Below are positions 7,979 to 18,017 of a stretch of 64,000 bases of DNA, piece after piece; position 1 is the stretch's first letter, and each line of letters begins with the position of its first letter. The DNA is taken from NCBI RefSeq assembly GCF_014192015.1, contig NZ_JACHXJ010000002.1, positions 248,001 through 312,000 on the forward strand, read 5' to 3'. The notes under the pieces were generated by a model. It was not told where the DNA came from, searched no databases, and worked only from the letters and a program-made list of their open reading frames with translations. Source of the stretch: Paenibacillus rhizosphaerae. Lineage in GTDB: Bacteria > Bacillota > Bacilli > Paenibacillales > Paenibacillaceae. The translations under genes and the position numbers were made by a program.

Positions 7979-8950
7979 TTGTCAGAAAAAAATCACAGCG
8001 CACAAATCTTACTTCAAAGTGCAAGCGAAGGGATGTCCATTTTCGGACCGCAGGACACCTTTCTGAAAATGATCGAAGCGGAAATTCCCGCCCAGATCGT
8101 GTCGAGGGAAGCGGAAATTACCGTCCGCGGCAGCGACCGCGACGTGCAGGTGCTGACCGAGCTGTTCGAGGTGCTTCTCCAGCTGGTCCGCAACGGTTAC
8201 ATTCTGACCGAACGCGACGTTTCCTATGCGATCGACTTGGCGAAGGACTTCCGCGCGGATCAGCTGCTCGACCTGTTCAAGGGTGAGATTACCACCACGT
8301 TCCGGGGCAAACCGATCCGCGTCAAGACGATCGGCCAGAAGCATTACGTCACCACCATCCGCAAACGTGACGTTGTATTCGGTATCGGGCCTGCGGGAAC
8401 AGGCAAGACCTATTTGGCAGTCGTTTTGGCGGTGGCGGCCTTGAAGGAGGGCTCCGTCAAACGGATCGTGCTGACGCGTCCGGCTGTCGAAGCGGGGGAA
8501 AGCCTCGGCTTTCTGCCGGGGGACCTTCAGGAGAAGGTTGACCCGTATTTGCGTCCGCTATACGATGCGCTCTATGACGTCATGGGACCCGAACAGACCG
8601 CAAAGTCGCTGGAACGGGGATTGATTGAGATCGCTCCGCTCGCCTATATGCGGGGACGGACGCTGGATGATTCTTTTATCATATTGGACGAGGCCCAGAA
8701 CACGACACCTGAACAAATGAAAATGTTTCTTACCCGTCTTGGGTTCGGCTCGAAAATGGTCATCACGGGCGACGTGACCCAGATTGACCTGCCGAGAGGC
8801 AAGAAGTCCGGGCTGGTTGAAGCGAAGTCGATCTTGAGCGGCATTGAAGAGATCGGGTTTGTGCAGTTCGCCGAGCAGGATGTCGTGCGTCACTCCCTAG
8901 TGCAGAAAATCATTGTTGCTTACGACAAAGCTGCAGAAAACCAAGATTAG
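7979..8950 (+). CDS. phoH: PhoH family ATPase
   Basis: The 323-residue protein is the short PhoH-type ATPase. It has an N-terminal KH-like region (residues 30-100), Walker A GPAGTGKT at 137-144, and Walker B IILDEAQN near 235, followed by TGDVTQIDLP (sensor-type motif). The family is linked to RNA metabolism and often sits next to ybeY, as here. It uses a TTG start, with AAGGAG at 7962-7967 eleven bases upstream, inside the end of yqfD. A second, longer PhoH protein with a PIN domain lies at 38905-40239. Confidence 0.92.
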   Translation: MSEKNHSAQILLQSASEGMSIFGPQDTFLKMIEAEIPAQIVSREAEITVRGSDRDVQVLTELFEVLLQLVRNGYILTERDVSYAIDLAKDFRADQLLDLFKGEITTTFRGKPIRVKTIGQKHYVTTIRKRDVVFGIGPAGTGKTYLAVVLAVAALKEGSVKRIVLTRPAVEAGESLGFLPGDLQEKVDPYLRPLYDALYDVMGPEQTAKSLERGLIEIAPLAYMRGRTLDDSFIILDEAQNTTPEQMKMFLTRLGFGSKMVITGDVTQIDLPRGKKSGLVEAKSILSGIEEIGFVQFAEQDVVRHSLVQKIIVAYDKAAENQD

Positions 8951-8964
8951 AGGGGATTATCTTT

Positions 8965-11220
8965 ATGACTTCGAAAGAAGCGTCATCAGGCAAATCTTTC
9001 TCAACTAAAAATATCGGATGGAAACATAGCGCGGCAACCCGCTATGTTCTCTTTTTATGTCTGGCCATTCTGTTCTACGTGAGCCTGGCGCCGGATTTGC
9101 TTCCGGAAAAATACAACATTCAGGTCGGCACGCACAGCGAGAAGGAAATTACGGCGCCGATGCAGATTCCAAACAACAAAGCGACCCTCAAGGCGCAGGA
9201 GGAAGCTGCCGAACGCGTGCAGCCGATTTATACGATCGTTCCCATCCGGAACGATAGCCTGATCGCCTCGCTGCTCGACCGCATCGACAAGCTCAATCAG
9301 GACGACCAGGTTTCCCGCGAGGACAAGGTGGCGATTTACCGTCAGGAGATTCCCCAGCGCGCCCAGGATTTTGTGCAGAACTACGTCAATAATACGCGGA
9401 GTTCGGGCACCTATTCCGACGCGCTGCTGAATGAAATGCTGAAGGTGACCAGCCAGCAGGTCTATAAAATTCCGGAAGAGACCTTCATCAAAATTCCGCG
9501 TCTGACCTCTGCCGATATCACCGAGATGAAGCCGGTGGCGCGTGAAATCGTATCGCGGCTGACCAACGACCAGATCGTGGACGCCCAGACCGCGAGGGCC
9601 AAGGTGGCCGAGCTCGTCAGTACGAGTTCTCTGAGCCAGCGCACCGCTCGCGAAGTGGTGCAGGAGCTGTCGAAGATCGCCATTACGGCCAACAAGTTCT
9701 ATGATGAAGAGGCCACGAAAGAAGCCAAGGTGCAAGCCAGGGAGAATACTCCTACGGTATACATCAAGCAGGGCGGCGTGCTTGTCGCCAAGGGCGAGCT
9801 GATCACGGAAGAGCTGTACAACCTGCTGGACGATAACGGCCTCCTTAAAAATGACGTCAACTATTGGCCGCAGTTTGGGCTGCTGCTTTTGTCCCTCCTG
9901 CTGGCATTAGGACTTATGATGTTTATCCGCCAGGTTAACGGGGGCAGGTTTGGGTATAACAATTCCCAGCTGCTGATGCTTGTTCTAATTTTTATTATTA
10001 CGATCGTTTCCATGCATGTCGCCGGCATTTTGCAGAGCAGCGAGCGGCCCTATCTCGGCTATTTAGCGCCGGTGGCCATTGGCTCGATGCTGGTTACGCT
10101 GCTGCTGGACATGTCGCTCGCGTTTTTCTGCGCCATGGTCTTCAGTATTCTGTCCAGCGTCATTCTGAATGTGCACCAGGGACAAATGTTTGATTTTAAG
10201 TTCGGCTTGTTCTCACTGATCGTCTCCTACGTGTCTATTTTTACAATCCATAAGGCAAGCCAGCGGTCGACCCTGCTGAAGGGCGGGATCATGGTTTGCT
10301 TGTTCGGCTCGTTGACCGTATTTTTGATTAACCTGATCGACAACGACGACTGGCAGCAAATGTACACGCTGTACGCTCTGGGGTTTGCCTTTGCGGGGGG
10401 ACTGCTGACCGCGATTCTGGTCATCGGCCTGATGCCGTTTTTTGAGGTCACGTTCGGCATTCTGTCGGCCCTGAAGCTGGTGGAGCTGTCGAACCCGAAT
10501 CACCCGCTGCTGCGCAAGCTGCTTACCGAAACGCCAGGGACGTACCATCACAGCGTCATGGTCGGCAATTTGTCGGAGGCGGCGGCCGAAGCTATCGGCG
10601 CCAACGGGCTGCTGTGCCGTGTCGGATCGTATTACCATGATATTGGGAAGACGAAACGGCCAAGCTATTTTATAGAAAACCAGAACAATATGGAGAACCC
10701 CCACGACTCGATCGATCCGAAGCTGAGCAAGTCGATCATTATCGCGCATGCGAGGGACGGGGTTGAAATGCTCAAGGATTACAAGCTGCCGAAGCCGATT
10801 CGCGATATCGCCGAGCAGCACCACGGCACGACCTTCCTGCATTTCTTCTACCACAAGGCGCTTCGCCTGGCGGAGGAGCAGGGCAAGGAACCGGATTTCA
10901 CGGAAGAGGATTTCCGTTACCCGGGGCCGAAGGCCCAGTCCAAAGAGTCGGCCGTCATCGGTATCGCGGACAGCGTCGAGGCTGCCGTACGGTCCCTCCG
11001 CAATCCAACCGTCACCCAGGTGGAATCGGTGATCGAGAAAATCATCAAGAGCCGGCTGGACGACCATCAGTTTAATGAGTGCGATCTGACCATGAAGGAA
11101 TTGGACATTATCGCAAAGACGCTGAAAGAAAGCGTCATGGGGATTTTCCACTCCCGGATCGAGTATCCGGAAGAAATCAAAAAGACGAAGATGGATGAAG
11201 AGAATAGAAGGAGCGGTTGA
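8965..11220 (+). CDS. pgpH: c-di-AMP phosphodiesterase PgpH (7TM-HD protein)
   Basis: The 751-residue protein has the full PgpH architecture: a first membrane segment (about residues 28-45), a large extracellular 7TMR-HDED domain (to about 300), seven closely spaced membrane helices (about 305-500), and a cytosolic HD phosphohydrolase domain. The HD residues are in SYYHDIGKTKRPSYF, with HHSVMVGN before them and AEQHHGT later. PgpH hydrolyses cyclic di-AMP to pApA and so controls potassium and osmotic balance. It sits between phoH and ybeY as in B. subtilis (yqfF). Confidence 0.95.
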   Translation: MTSKEASSGKSFSTKNIGWKHSAATRYVLFLCLAILFYVSLAPDLLPEKYNIQVGTHSEKEITAPMQIPNNKATLKAQEEAAERVQPIYTIVPIRNDSLIASLLDRIDKLNQDDQVSREDKVAIYRQEIPQRAQDFVQNYVNNTRSSGTYSDALLNEMLKVTSQQVYKIPEETFIKIPRLTSADITEMKPVAREIVSRLTNDQIVDAQTARAKVAELVSTSSLSQRTAREVVQELSKIAITANKFYDEEATKEAKVQARENTPTVYIKQGGVLVAKGELITEELYNLLDDNGLLKNDVNYWPQFGLLLLSLLLALGLMMFIRQVNGGRFGYNNSQLLMLVLIFIITIVSMHVAGILQSSERPYLGYLAPVAIGSMLVTLLLDMSLAFFCAMVFSILSSVILNVHQGQMFDFKFGLFSLIVSYVSIFTIHKASQRSTLLKGGIMVCLFGSLTVFLINLIDNDDWQQMYTLYALGFAFAGGLLTAILVIGLMPFFEVTFGILSALKLVELSNPNHPLLRKLLTETPGTYHHSVMVGNLSEAAAEAIGANGLLCRVGSYYHDIGKTKRPSYFIENQNNMENPHDSIDPKLSKSIIIAHARDGVEMLKDYKLPKPIRDIAEQHHGTTFLHFFYHKALRLAEEQGKEPDFTEEDFRYPGPKAQSKESAVIGIADSVEAAVRSLRNPTVTQVESVIEKIIKSRLDDHQFNECDLTMKELDIIAKTLKESVMGIFHSRIEYPEEIKKTKMDEENRRSG

Positions 11221-11223
11221 TAG

Positions 11224-11721
11224 ATGGGTCTGCATCTGGCTTGGAACAATGAACAAAATGAGCATCCGGTCAGCGATGAGCTGATCGCCACGCTGGAGGT
11301 CATCCTGCAGAAGGCAGGGGAAGCGGAAGGGGTGGAGGACGGCGAAGTGGCGCTCACATTCGTCGACGATAAGCAGATTCATGAGCTGAACCTCGAGTAC
11401 CGCGGCATCGACCGCCCGACGGACGTCTTGTCCTTCGCGATGAATGAGAGCCTGGACGAGGAGCTGGACATCGTGTATGAGCTGGAAGAGGACGAGGAGC
11501 TGCAGGATATGCCGGAGATGCTCGGCGACATTATTATCTCCCTCGACCGGGCCAAGGCGCAAAGCGAAGAATACGGGCACTCCGTGGAGCGTGAAATCGG
11601 CTTCCTGTTCGTCCACGGATTTCTGCACCTGCTCGGCTACGATCATCAGGATGCGGCAAGCGAAGCCGAGATGATGGGCAAGCAGGAGGCTGTTCTGGCC
11701 CAGGTGGGGTTGACCCGGTAA
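11224..11721 (+). CDS. ybeY: Endoribonuclease YbeY (rRNA maturation factor)
   Basis: YbeY is a zinc-dependent single-strand RNase acting in 16S rRNA 3' maturation and ribosome quality control. The 165-residue product has the metal site HGFLHLLGYDH in the last third, preceded by LGDIIISLDRAKAQ and REIGFLFV, and the family sequence NLEYRGIDRPTDVLSFAMNE, split across strands. Length is usual (150-170). The start lies 3 bp after the pgpH stop, with AAGGAG inside pgpH. It ends overlapping the dgkA start by one base (TAATG). Confidence 0.95.
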   Translation: MGLHLAWNNEQNEHPVSDELIATLEVILQKAGEAEGVEDGEVALTFVDDKQIHELNLEYRGIDRPTDVLSFAMNESLDEELDIVYELEEDEELQDMPEMLGDIIISLDRAKAQSEEYGHSVEREIGFLFVHGFLHLLGYDHQDAASEAEMMGKQEAVLAQVGLTR

Positions 11722-12086
11722 TGGCCAAGCGCTCCTTCCTTGCTTCATTCGGTTATGCCGCGGAAGGAATCGGGTATGCTTTGAAGACCCAGCGCAACAT
11801 GCGGTTTCATGCCGCGGCGGCGGTTGTGGTCATTGCCGCTGCCGCCCTGCTGCAGCTGACGTGGCAGAGGTGGCTGTTCCTGCTCATCGCGATCACGATG
11901 GTGATGGCTGCAGAACTGCTGAACACCGCCGTCGAGGTCGTGGTGGATATGGTATCGCCGGAGGCACATCCTATGGCCAAGGCGGCGAAAGATACCGCAG
12001 CCGGCGCAGTGCTGCTGACGGCCATCTTTGCCGTCGTCGTCGCCATCATCGTGTTCTATGAGCCTGTCGCAGCTTGGCTGGGATGA
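11721..12086 (+). CDS. dgkA: Undecaprenol/diacylglycerol kinase
   Basis: This 121-residue integral membrane kinase belongs to the prokaryotic DgkA family. In Gram-positive bacteria the substrate is mainly undecaprenol, which is recycled into the lipid carrier for wall synthesis. Three membrane helices are visible (about 35-53, 55-75, 97-117) with the signature AAELLNTAVEVVVDM and the KAAKDTAAGAVLL segment. ATG overlaps the ybeY stop by one base. cdd follows 31 bp later; the ybeY-dgkA-cdd-era order is standard for Bacillales. Confidence 0.93.
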   Translation: MAKRSFLASFGYAAEGIGYALKTQRNMRFHAAAAVVVIAAAALLQLTWQRWLFLLIAITMVMAAELLNTAVEVVVDMVSPEAHPMAKAAKDTAAGAVLLTAIFAVVVAIIVFYEPVAAWLG

Positions 12087-12117
12087 CAACATTAGAAGTT
12101 ACAGGAGGAATAATATA

Positions 12118-12534
12118 GTGGACACAGCTCAATTAATGCAAGAAGCGATCAAGGCACGGACCAAGGCGTACACCCCGTATTCCCATTTCGGCGTGGGAGC
12201 GGCCCTGCTGGACGCCGAGGGTCATATCCATCACGGCTGCAACGTGGAGAACGCGGCGTACGGGCCGACCAACTGTGCGGAACGAACCGCCCTGTTCCGC
12301 GCGATAGCAGACGGTCATCAGCCCGGCAGCTTCCAGGCGATCGCCGTTGTGGGAGATACCGAAGGCCCGATCTCGCCATGCGGTGTGTGCCGCCAGGTTC
12401 TGTTGGAGCTGTGCGCTCCCGACATGAAAGTCATCATGGGCAATTTGAAGGGGGACATCCAGGAAACCACGGTGAGGGATCTGCTGCCGGGAGCGTTTGG
12501 ACCGTCCGACCTGAAGCGCAGTGCCAGCGAATAA
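12118..12534 (+). CDS. cdd: Cytidine deaminase
   Basis: The 138-residue enzyme converts cytidine and deoxycytidine to uridine forms in pyrimidine salvage. It has the catalytic CNVENAAYGPTNCAERTA region (zinc Cys and the Glu of CAE) near residues 40-58, and PCGVCRQ near 86, supplying the other two zinc cysteines. This is the homotetrameric short form. I choose GTG 12118, nine bases after AGGAGG (12103-12108); longer in-frame starts reach back into dgkA. It is most likely transcribed with the upstream genes. Confidence 0.95.
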   Translation: MDTAQLMQEAIKARTKAYTPYSHFGVGAALLDAEGHIHHGCNVENAAYGPTNCAERTALFRAIADGHQPGSFQAIAVVGDTEGPISPCGVCRQVLLELCAPDMKVIMGNLKGDIQETTVRDLLPGAFGPSDLKRSASE

Positions 12535-12567
12535 GCTGTACGAGTTATTGAATACACATATGAACCT

Positions 12568-12632
12568 GGGGCCCCATCTTCGGCAGCCGGTGAGCATCGA
12601 TGCTTCACCGCGGTACGAAGAATGCGGGCCCT
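12568..12632 (+). other. Long imperfect hairpin between cdd and era
   Basis: An inner stem (GGTGA-GCATCGATGC-TTCACC, 12589-12609) is enclosed by outer arms GGGCCC at 12569-12574 and GGGCCC at 12626-12631 with ATCTTCG/CGAAGAAT in between. No T-run follows, so it is not a typical terminator. It may be a processing site or a structured leader of era. Confidence 0.5.
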
Positions 12633-12679
12633 GATGGTCTTCCTGCTGAAGGAAGCATTATAGGAGGGTAATGACTTAC

Positions 12680-13579
12680 ATGGCGAAACCGTCATTCAAA
12701 TCAGGCTTTGTGGCCATTATAGGCAGACCGAACGTGGGGAAATCGACGCTGATGAATCAAGTCATCGGCCAGAAAATCGCCATTATGTCGGACAAGCCGC
12801 AGACGACACGCAACAAAATTCATGGCGTATATACAACGGATCACTCCCAAATCGTGTTTTTGGATACGCCGGGTATTCACAAGCGCCAGTCCAAACTTGG
12901 CGACTTCATGAACCAGACCGCGCTGAATACACTGCAGGAGGTCGAGGCCGTCCTGTTTCTGGCCGATACATCCGAAGGATTCGGCGGCGGGGACCGCTTT
13001 ATCATCGAGCAGCTGAAGAAGGTGAAGACGCCGGTCATTCTCGTGCTCAACAAGATTGACAAAATTGAGCCGCCGGCGCTGCTTCCGATTATCGAGGAAT
13101 ACCGCAAACTGCATGATTTCGCCGAGATCGTGCCGATTTCGGCCATGCTGGGCAATAACGTGAACACCCTGCTCGAGCAGGTGGAGAAGTATTTGCCCGA
13201 AGGGCCGCAATACTATCCCGAAGATCAGGTTACGGACCATCCGGAGCAGTTCGTCTGCGCGGAGCTGATCCGCGAGAAAATTTTGCATATGACCCGCGAA
13301 GAAGTTCCACATTCCATCGCGGTCGCGATCGAAGATATGCGCGTGCAGGACAACGGCGTCGTGTATATTTCGGCGGTGATCTTCGTGGAGCGGGACTCAC
13401 AAAAGGGCATCATTATTGGCAAGCAGGGCTCGCTGCTGAAGGAAGTCGGCAAGCAGGCGCGGCAGGATATCCAAAACCTGCTCGGCTCGAAAATATTTCT
13501 CGAGCTGTGGGTGAAAGTGAAAAAAGACTGGCGCAACCAAGAGCGGATTCTTCGTGATCTGGGCTTTAACCGCGACTAG
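12680..13579 (+). CDS. era: GTPase Era
   Basis: Era is an essential GTPase that binds the 3' end of 16S rRNA and assists 30S subunit maturation. The 299-residue protein has G1 GRPNVGKS (near residue 15), G3 DTPGIH, G4 NKID, SAM-type G5 (PISAMLG) and a C-terminal KH domain with [16 protein letters not shown] start at ATG 12680 ([10 protein letters not shown]), 11 bases after GGAGGG (12663-12668). An ATG at 12671 is only two bases from that site. yqzL and recO follow, as in B. subtilis. Confidence 0.96.
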   Translation: MAKPSFKSGFVAIIGRPNVGKSTLMNQVIGQKIAIMSDKPQTTRNKIHGVYTTDHSQIVFLDTPGIHKRQSKLGDFMNQTALNTLQEVEAVLFLADTSEGFGGGDRFIIEQLKKVKTPVILVLNKIDKIEPPALLPIIEEYRKLHDFAEIVPISAMLGNNVNTLLEQVEKYLPEGPQYYPEDQVTDHPEQFVCAELIREKILHMTREEVPHSIAVAIEDMRVQDNGVVYISAVIFVERDSQKGIIIGKQGSLLKEVGKQARQDIQNLLGSKIFLELWVKVKKDWRNQERILRDLGFNRD

Positions 13580-13704
13580 TACGCATCCGATTCCCGGTGG
13601 GGGATCCCGTCTTGGCAGGAATTGCAACACATAGTTTCACGGCTTTCGTAACATCCTATTTTTTGAAGATGCAGACGTCATTTCCGAAGAAAGGATGAAT
13701 ACGA

Positions 13705-13860
13705 ATGCGAGATTTTTCGTGGAAGTATTTTGCGATGACTGGAGATGTGGATGCTTACTTGCTCTATAAACAAGCCGCCGGCATGACGGCGGATGAAGCG
13801 GAGACGGCGGCTGCGGCACAGCTGCTGGATGAGACGGATACCTATGAAGAGAACGAATGA
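13705..13860 (+). CDS. yqzL: YqzL family small protein
   Basis: A 51-residue ORF begins MRDFSWKYFAMTGDVDAYLL and continues YKQAAGMTADEAE, an acidic short protein matching the YqzL family found between era and recO throughout Bacillales. It has an AAAGGA ribosome site 10 bases upstream of the ATG. Function is unknown. Position between era and recO gives strong support for a gene this short. Confidence 0.88.
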   Translation: MRDFSWKYFAMTGDVDAYLLYKQAAGMTADEAETAAAAQLLDETDTYEENE

Positions 13861-13896
13861 TCTTTGGCTGCTCCGGGAATGGCTGGGGGAAGAAGC

Positions 13897-14658
13897 ATGC
13901 TATACAGGGTGGAAGGGATCGTCATCCGCAGCATGGACTACGGCGAGGGGAACAAAATCATTACGATTTGCACCGAAAACGCGGGTAAAGTAGGCGTACT
14001 TGTCCGGGGCGCAAAGAAAGTGAAAAGCCGCCATGCTGCACTGACACAGCTGTTTACGACAGCGGAATACGTATTTTTCAGAAACGGCACGGGACTCGGC
14101 ACGCTGAACGCGGGGGAAATCAATCAATCGCATCACGTGCTGCGCGAGGACATCGTCCTTGCCGCTTATGCCTCCTACGCCTGCGAGCTGCTTGACCGCG
14201 TGCTTCAGGACGAGGAGACGGGAAGCTTCTGGTACCAGCAGCTCAAGGCATGTCTTGACGCGCTGGAAGAGGGCAAAGATCCCGCCGTCATTATCAACTT
14301 GTATGAGATGAAAATATTGCAGACTGCAGGATACGGTCCCGAACTGTCATCCTGCATTTCTTGTGGAAGGGATATTCCCCCCCAAGAGGAACGCTACTGG
14401 GTGAGTCCGCGGCTCGGAGGCGTACTGTGCCGTGCGTGCAAGCACCTGGATTCTCAGGCCATGGCGATATCGCCAAGGACGATGAAGCTGCTGCGGCTGT
14501 TTGCCCAGCTCGATTTGCGGCGGCTTGGCCACGTCGATGTGAAGGAAGAGACCAAGGCGGAGCTGAAGGCCGTCATGCGGGCATTTATGGATATGCAGCT
14601 GGGGCTGAATTTGAAGTCGCGGGGCTTCCTCGATCAGATGGAGAAGTACGGGCTGTAG
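13897..14658 (+). CDS. recO: DNA repair protein RecO
   Basis: RecO anneals complementary strands and, with RecR, loads RecA at single-strand gaps. The 253-residue product has the N-terminal OB fold (MLYRVEGIVIRSMDYGEGNK), the helical middle, and a four-cysteine zinc site formed by CISCG and CRACK near residues 155-180. B. subtilis RecO has 255 residues. I choose ATG 13897 because it gives the standard N-terminus; an ATG at 13879 and an earlier one at 13864 would add 6 or 11 unusual residues. Confidence 0.94.
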   Translation: MLYRVEGIVIRSMDYGEGNKIITICTENAGKVGVLVRGAKKVKSRHAALTQLFTTAEYVFFRNGTGLGTLNAGEINQSHHVLREDIVLAAYASYACELLDRVLQDEETGSFWYQQLKACLDALEEGKDPAVIINLYEMKILQTAGYGPELSSCISCGRDIPPQEERYWVSPRLGGVLCRACKHLDSQAMAISPRTMKLLRLFAQLDLRRLGHVDVKEETKAELKAVMRAFMDMQLGLNLKSRGFLDQMEKYGL

Positions 14659-14676
14659 GATCTTTTGCAGGAGATC

Positions 14677-14705
14677 TTGACTACCGGAATCATTTCCTGT
14701 AGTAT
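14677..14705 (+). promoter_or_regulatory. Candidate promoter of the glyQS T-box transcript
   Basis: TTGACT (14677-14682) and TAGTAT (14700-14705) are separated by 17 bp. They lie about 30 bp before the first T-box element. Other overlapping TATATT choices give longer spacers. Confidence 0.5.
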
Positions 14706-14736
14706 ATATTAAGTTTCTAATTAAATTGTCTGACAC

Positions 14737-14960
14737 GCAATGATCGAAGAAGTAGTGGGTCTTCCATTCCTGTTAGCGAGCCGGGGAGGGTGCAAGCCTG
14801 GCGGAAGGAGTCCATGAACCGGCACTTCGGGAGCGTGATACGAAATCGGAAAAGTGGGTTGTTCCCCGGCTAATGTGAGGGGCAGCCAAGTAGGGTGGAA
14901 CCGCGGGATCAGCTCTCGTCCCTATGTCTGTACAACAGGCATAGGGCGGGAGCTTTTTGT
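14737..14960 (+). promoter_or_regulatory. Glycine T-box riboswitch leader
   Basis: This leader senses uncharged tRNA-Gly and controls read-through into glyQS. Seen directly: an AGTAGTGG segment at the base of stem I, the distal stem I pattern GCGAGCCGGGGAGGGTGCAA (from about 14776), a candidate GGC glycine specifier at 14821-14823, and the T-box AGGGTGGAACCGCG at 14892-14905. A terminator (AGCTCTCGTCCCTATG at 14911-14926 pairing with CATAGGGCGGGAGCT, then TTTTT) follows; the T-box sequence provides the alternative antiterminator. The downstream synthetase supports glycine specificity. Confidence 0.92.
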
Positions 14961-15036
14961 TGTACAGAAATTGTGATCATGATTGGCGGACATCAGCCGC
15001 CTATTCCCCCCAATTTCCAATGAAGGAGAGTCGTAT

Positions 15037-15924
15037 ATGAACTTTCAGCAGATGATTTTGACGCTGCAGCAGTTCTGGGCCAATCAGAATTGCATTATCG
15101 TGAATCCCTATGACACGGAAAAAGGGGCCGGCACGATGAACCCGATGACCTTTTTGCGTTCTCTCGGGCCGGAACCCTGGAAGGTAGCCTATGTAGAACC
15201 TTCCCGCCGGCCATCGGACGGCCGATACGGGGAAAACCCGAACCGTCTCTATCAGCACCACCAGTTCCAGGTGATCATCAAACCGAGCCCGGACAACATT
15301 CAGGAGCTGTATCTCGATAGCCTGAAGGCGCTCGGAGTGAATGCGCTTGACCACGATATCCGCTTTGTCGAGGACAACTGGGAGAACCCTTCGCTTGGAT
15401 GCGCAGGCCTTGGATGGGAAGTGTGGCTGGACGGGATGGAAATCACCCAGTTCACTTACTTCCAGCAGGTGGGCGGTATTGAAACGAACCCGGTCGCTGT
15501 GGAAATTACCTACGGCATGGAGCGCCTGGCTTCCTACATTCAGGAGAAGGAAAACGTGTTTGACCTGGAATGGGTTGACGGCATTTCTTACGGCGACGTG
15601 TTCCATCAAGCGGAAGTGGAGCATTCCACGTATACCTTTGAAGTGTCCGATGTAAAAATGCTGTTTACGCTGTTCAACATGTACGAGCAGGAAGCAGGCA
15701 AGGCGATGGAGCGGAATTTGGTATTTCCGGCATATGATTATGTCCTGAAATGCTCGCACACGTTCAACCTTCTCGACGCAAGGGGAGCCATCAGCGTTAC
15801 GGAGCGTACCGGCTACATTACCCGGGTGCGCAATCTGGCCCGCCAAGTGGCGGCAACCTACATGGAGGAGCGGGAGAAGCTCGGCTTCCCGCTGCTGAAG
15901 AAAGGAGGCGACCTGAATGTCTAA
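15037..15924 (+). CDS. glyQ: Glycyl-tRNA synthetase alpha subunit
   Basis: The 295-residue catalytic subunit of the heterotetrameric bacterial glycyl-tRNA synthetase, which charges tRNA-Gly. It has the typical start [20 protein letters not shown], class II motifs including [17 protein letters not shown] (split here) and YYHHQFQV-like [12 protein letters not shown], and the MERLASYIQ segment. B. subtilis GlyQ also has 295 residues. I start at ATG 15037 after AAGGAGAG. It overlaps glyS by 8 bp and is governed by the T-box leader. Confidence 0.97.
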   Translation: MNFQQMILTLQQFWANQNCIIVNPYDTEKGAGTMNPMTFLRSLGPEPWKVAYVEPSRRPSDGRYGENPNRLYQHHQFQVIIKPSPDNIQELYLDSLKALGVNALDHDIRFVEDNWENPSLGCAGLGWEVWLDGMEITQFTYFQQVGGIETNPVAVEITYGMERLASYIQEKENVFDLEWVDGISYGDVFHQAEVEHSTYTFEVSDVKMLFTLFNMYEQEAGKAMERNLVFPAYDYVLKCSHTFNLLDARGAISVTERTGYITRVRNLARQVAATYMEEREKLGFPLLKKGGDLNV

Positions 15925-17992
15925 GGACCTGTTGTTTGAAATCGGCCTGGAGGAAGTACCGGCACGTTTTTTACGCGCAGCGATGGAGCAGTTGGAAGAA
16001 CGCATGGTGAAATGGCTGGAGCAGTCCCGGATCGCCCACGGTGTAGTTCACTCCTACGCAACTCCCCGCCGCTTGGCCGTGCTTGTTAAATCGGTTGCGG
16101 AGAAGCAGGAGGACGTGCAGGAGGAAGTGAAGGGCCCGTCCCGTAAAATCGCCCTCGACGAGAACGGCAACTGGAGCAAGGCCGCGCTTGGTTTCGCCCG
16201 CGGGCAAGGCGTAGATCCCGAGCAGTTTACGTTTAAAGAGCTGAACGGCGTGGAATACATTTACCTCACGAAGAGCAGCAACGGCGTCGAGACTGCCGCA
16301 CTGCTGTCTGAAGCACTGCTCGGCATCCTCTCTTCGATGACATTCCCTAAGCATATGCGCTGGGGCAGTTACGAATATAAATTTATCCGTCCGATCCGCT
16401 GGATTACAGCTTTGTTCGGCACGGATGTCATTGATCTGGAAGTGACCGGCGTGAAGTCGGGCAACGTGACCCGCGGCCACCGTTTCCTCGGAACGGAAGC
16501 CGTCGTGGCGGAAGCCGGCGCTTACTCGGAAGTATTGCGCGGCCAGCACGTCATCGTCGACGTGAAGGAACGCGAAGGCATGATTCTGGAGCAGATCGAG
16601 TCGCTTGCTGCGGAGAAGAACTGGACCATTGCGGTCAAGGACGATCTGCTGGAGGAAGTGCTTTTCCTGGTGGAAACGCCGACGGTGCTCAACGGAACAT
16701 TCGATCCGTCCTTCCTGAACATTCCACAGGATGTGCTGATCACTTCCATGCGGGAGCATCAGCGGTACTTCCCTGTTCTGGATGGCGAGGGACAGCTGCT
16801 GCCTTTCTTCGTAACGGTGCGCAACGGCGACAAGCGGTCGCTCGACGTGATCGCCAAAGGGAACGAAAAGGTGCTTCGAGCCCGCCTGTCGGACGCCAAG
16901 TTCTTTTATGAGGAAGACCAGAAGCTGGAGATCAAGGACGCGCTCTCCAAACTGGAAAGCATCGTTTTCCACGAGGAAATCGGCACGGTTGGCGACAAGG
17001 TCCGCCGGATCCGCCGCATAGCCGACCAGATCGGAGAAACGCTGCACATTTCCGGTACGGACAGCGAATCGGTAAGCCGCGCTGCGGACATCTGCAAATT
17101 CGACCTCGTTACGCAAATGGTGTATGAATTTCCAGAACTGCAAGGGGTCATGGGCGAAGACTATACCCGCAAAGCCGGCGAAAGGGAAGATGTGGCCAAG
17201 GCGGTATTCGAGCATTACCAGCCCCGTTCGGCATCGGACGACGTTCCGTCCAGCCTCGTGGGTTCCATCGTCAGCATCGCGGACAAAATCGACACGATCG
17301 TCGGCTGCTTCTCGATCGGCATCATCCCGACCGGCTCCCAGGACCCTTATGCGCTGAGACGCCAGTCCCAGGGCATCGTGCAAATTCTGCTGGCTAAGCA
17401 GATGCCGCTCACGCTGTCCCAGCTGTTCGACATCGCGCTCGGTGTGCATGCTGAGCTTCGCAGCTTGGACCGTCAGCCGGACGACATCCGCAAGGATCTG
17501 GTCGAATTCTTCGGCCTCCGTGTGAAGAAACTGCTCTCCGAGACACTCCGCTACGACGTAGTGGACGCCGTCATTTCCGCCGGCTTCGACGATGTAATCT
17601 CCGTCGTATCCCGCGGGGAAGCGCTGATGCAGGCGGTTAACAGCGGAGACGACTTCAAGACGACCGTGGAATCCTTTAACCGGGTCAGCAATCTGGCAGC
17701 CAAAGCGGAAAAGGCGGAAGTTCAGGAGCCGCTCTTCGTGGAAGAGGCCGAGTCCAATCTGTTCCGCGCTTGGCAGTCCATCACCGCCGATTACCATACA
17801 GCGCTGTCGGAGCGGGATGGAGCCAAAGCCCTTGCCCTTCTTGGCGACATCAAAGAAGCCGTTACGAAGTTCTTCGATTCCGTCATGGTCATGGCCGAGG
17901 ATGAGCGGGTCCGGGCTAACCGTCTGGGTCTTTTGGCATCGATCGACCGCGATTTGAAGCAGTTTGCCGATTTCAACAAGCTGGTATGGTAA
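15917..17992 (+). CDS. glyS: Glycyl-tRNA synthetase beta subunit
   Basis: The 691-residue beta subunit recognises tRNA and carries an HD-like domain and a C-terminal anticodon-binding region. It opens with [16 protein letters not shown] and has [14 protein letters not shown], and the [15 protein letters not shown] and [11 protein letters not shown] segments characteristic of the family. Length compares with 679 in B. subtilis. The ATG lies inside the end of glyQ with GGAGG upstream. A strong terminator follows. In B. subtilis ccpN and yqfL come next; they are absent from this position. Confidence 0.97.
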   Translation: MSKDLLFEIGLEEVPARFLRAAMEQLEERMVKWLEQSRIAHGVVHSYATPRRLAVLVKSVAEKQEDVQEEVKGPSRKIALDENGNWSKAALGFARGQGVDPEQFTFKELNGVEYIYLTKSSNGVETAALLSEALLGILSSMTFPKHMRWGSYEYKFIRPIRWITALFGTDVIDLEVTGVKSGNVTRGHRFLGTEAVVAEAGAYSEVLRGQHVIVDVKEREGMILEQIESLAAEKNWTIAVKDDLLEEVLFLVETPTVLNGTFDPSFLNIPQDVLITSMREHQRYFPVLDGEGQLLPFFVTVRNGDKRSLDVIAKGNEKVLRARLSDAKFFYEEDQKLEIKDALSKLESIVFHEEIGTVGDKVRRIRRIADQIGETLHISGTDSESVSRAADICKFDLVTQMVYEFPELQGVMGEDYTRKAGEREDVAKAVFEHYQPRSASDDVPSSLVGSIVSIADKIDTIVGCFSIGIIPTGSQDPYALRRQSQGIVQILLAKQMPLTLSQLFDIALGVHAELRSLDRQPDDIRKDLVEFFGLRVKKLLSETLRYDVVDAVISAGFDDVISVVSRGEALMQAVNSGDDFKTTVESFNRVSNLAAKAEKAEVQEPLFVEEAESNLFRAWQSITADYHTALSERDGAKALALLGDIKEAVTKFFDSVMVMAEDERVRANRLGLLASIDRDLKQFADFNKLVW

Positions 17993-18017
17993 ACTTTTAA
18001 AGGTTTCGGGTAAAAGA

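Noticed and set aside
10213..11748. A 511-codon minus-strand open frame opposite pgpH and ybeY
   Set aside because: It spans two intact plus-strand genes and has no recognisable protein motif; a shadow of codon bias.
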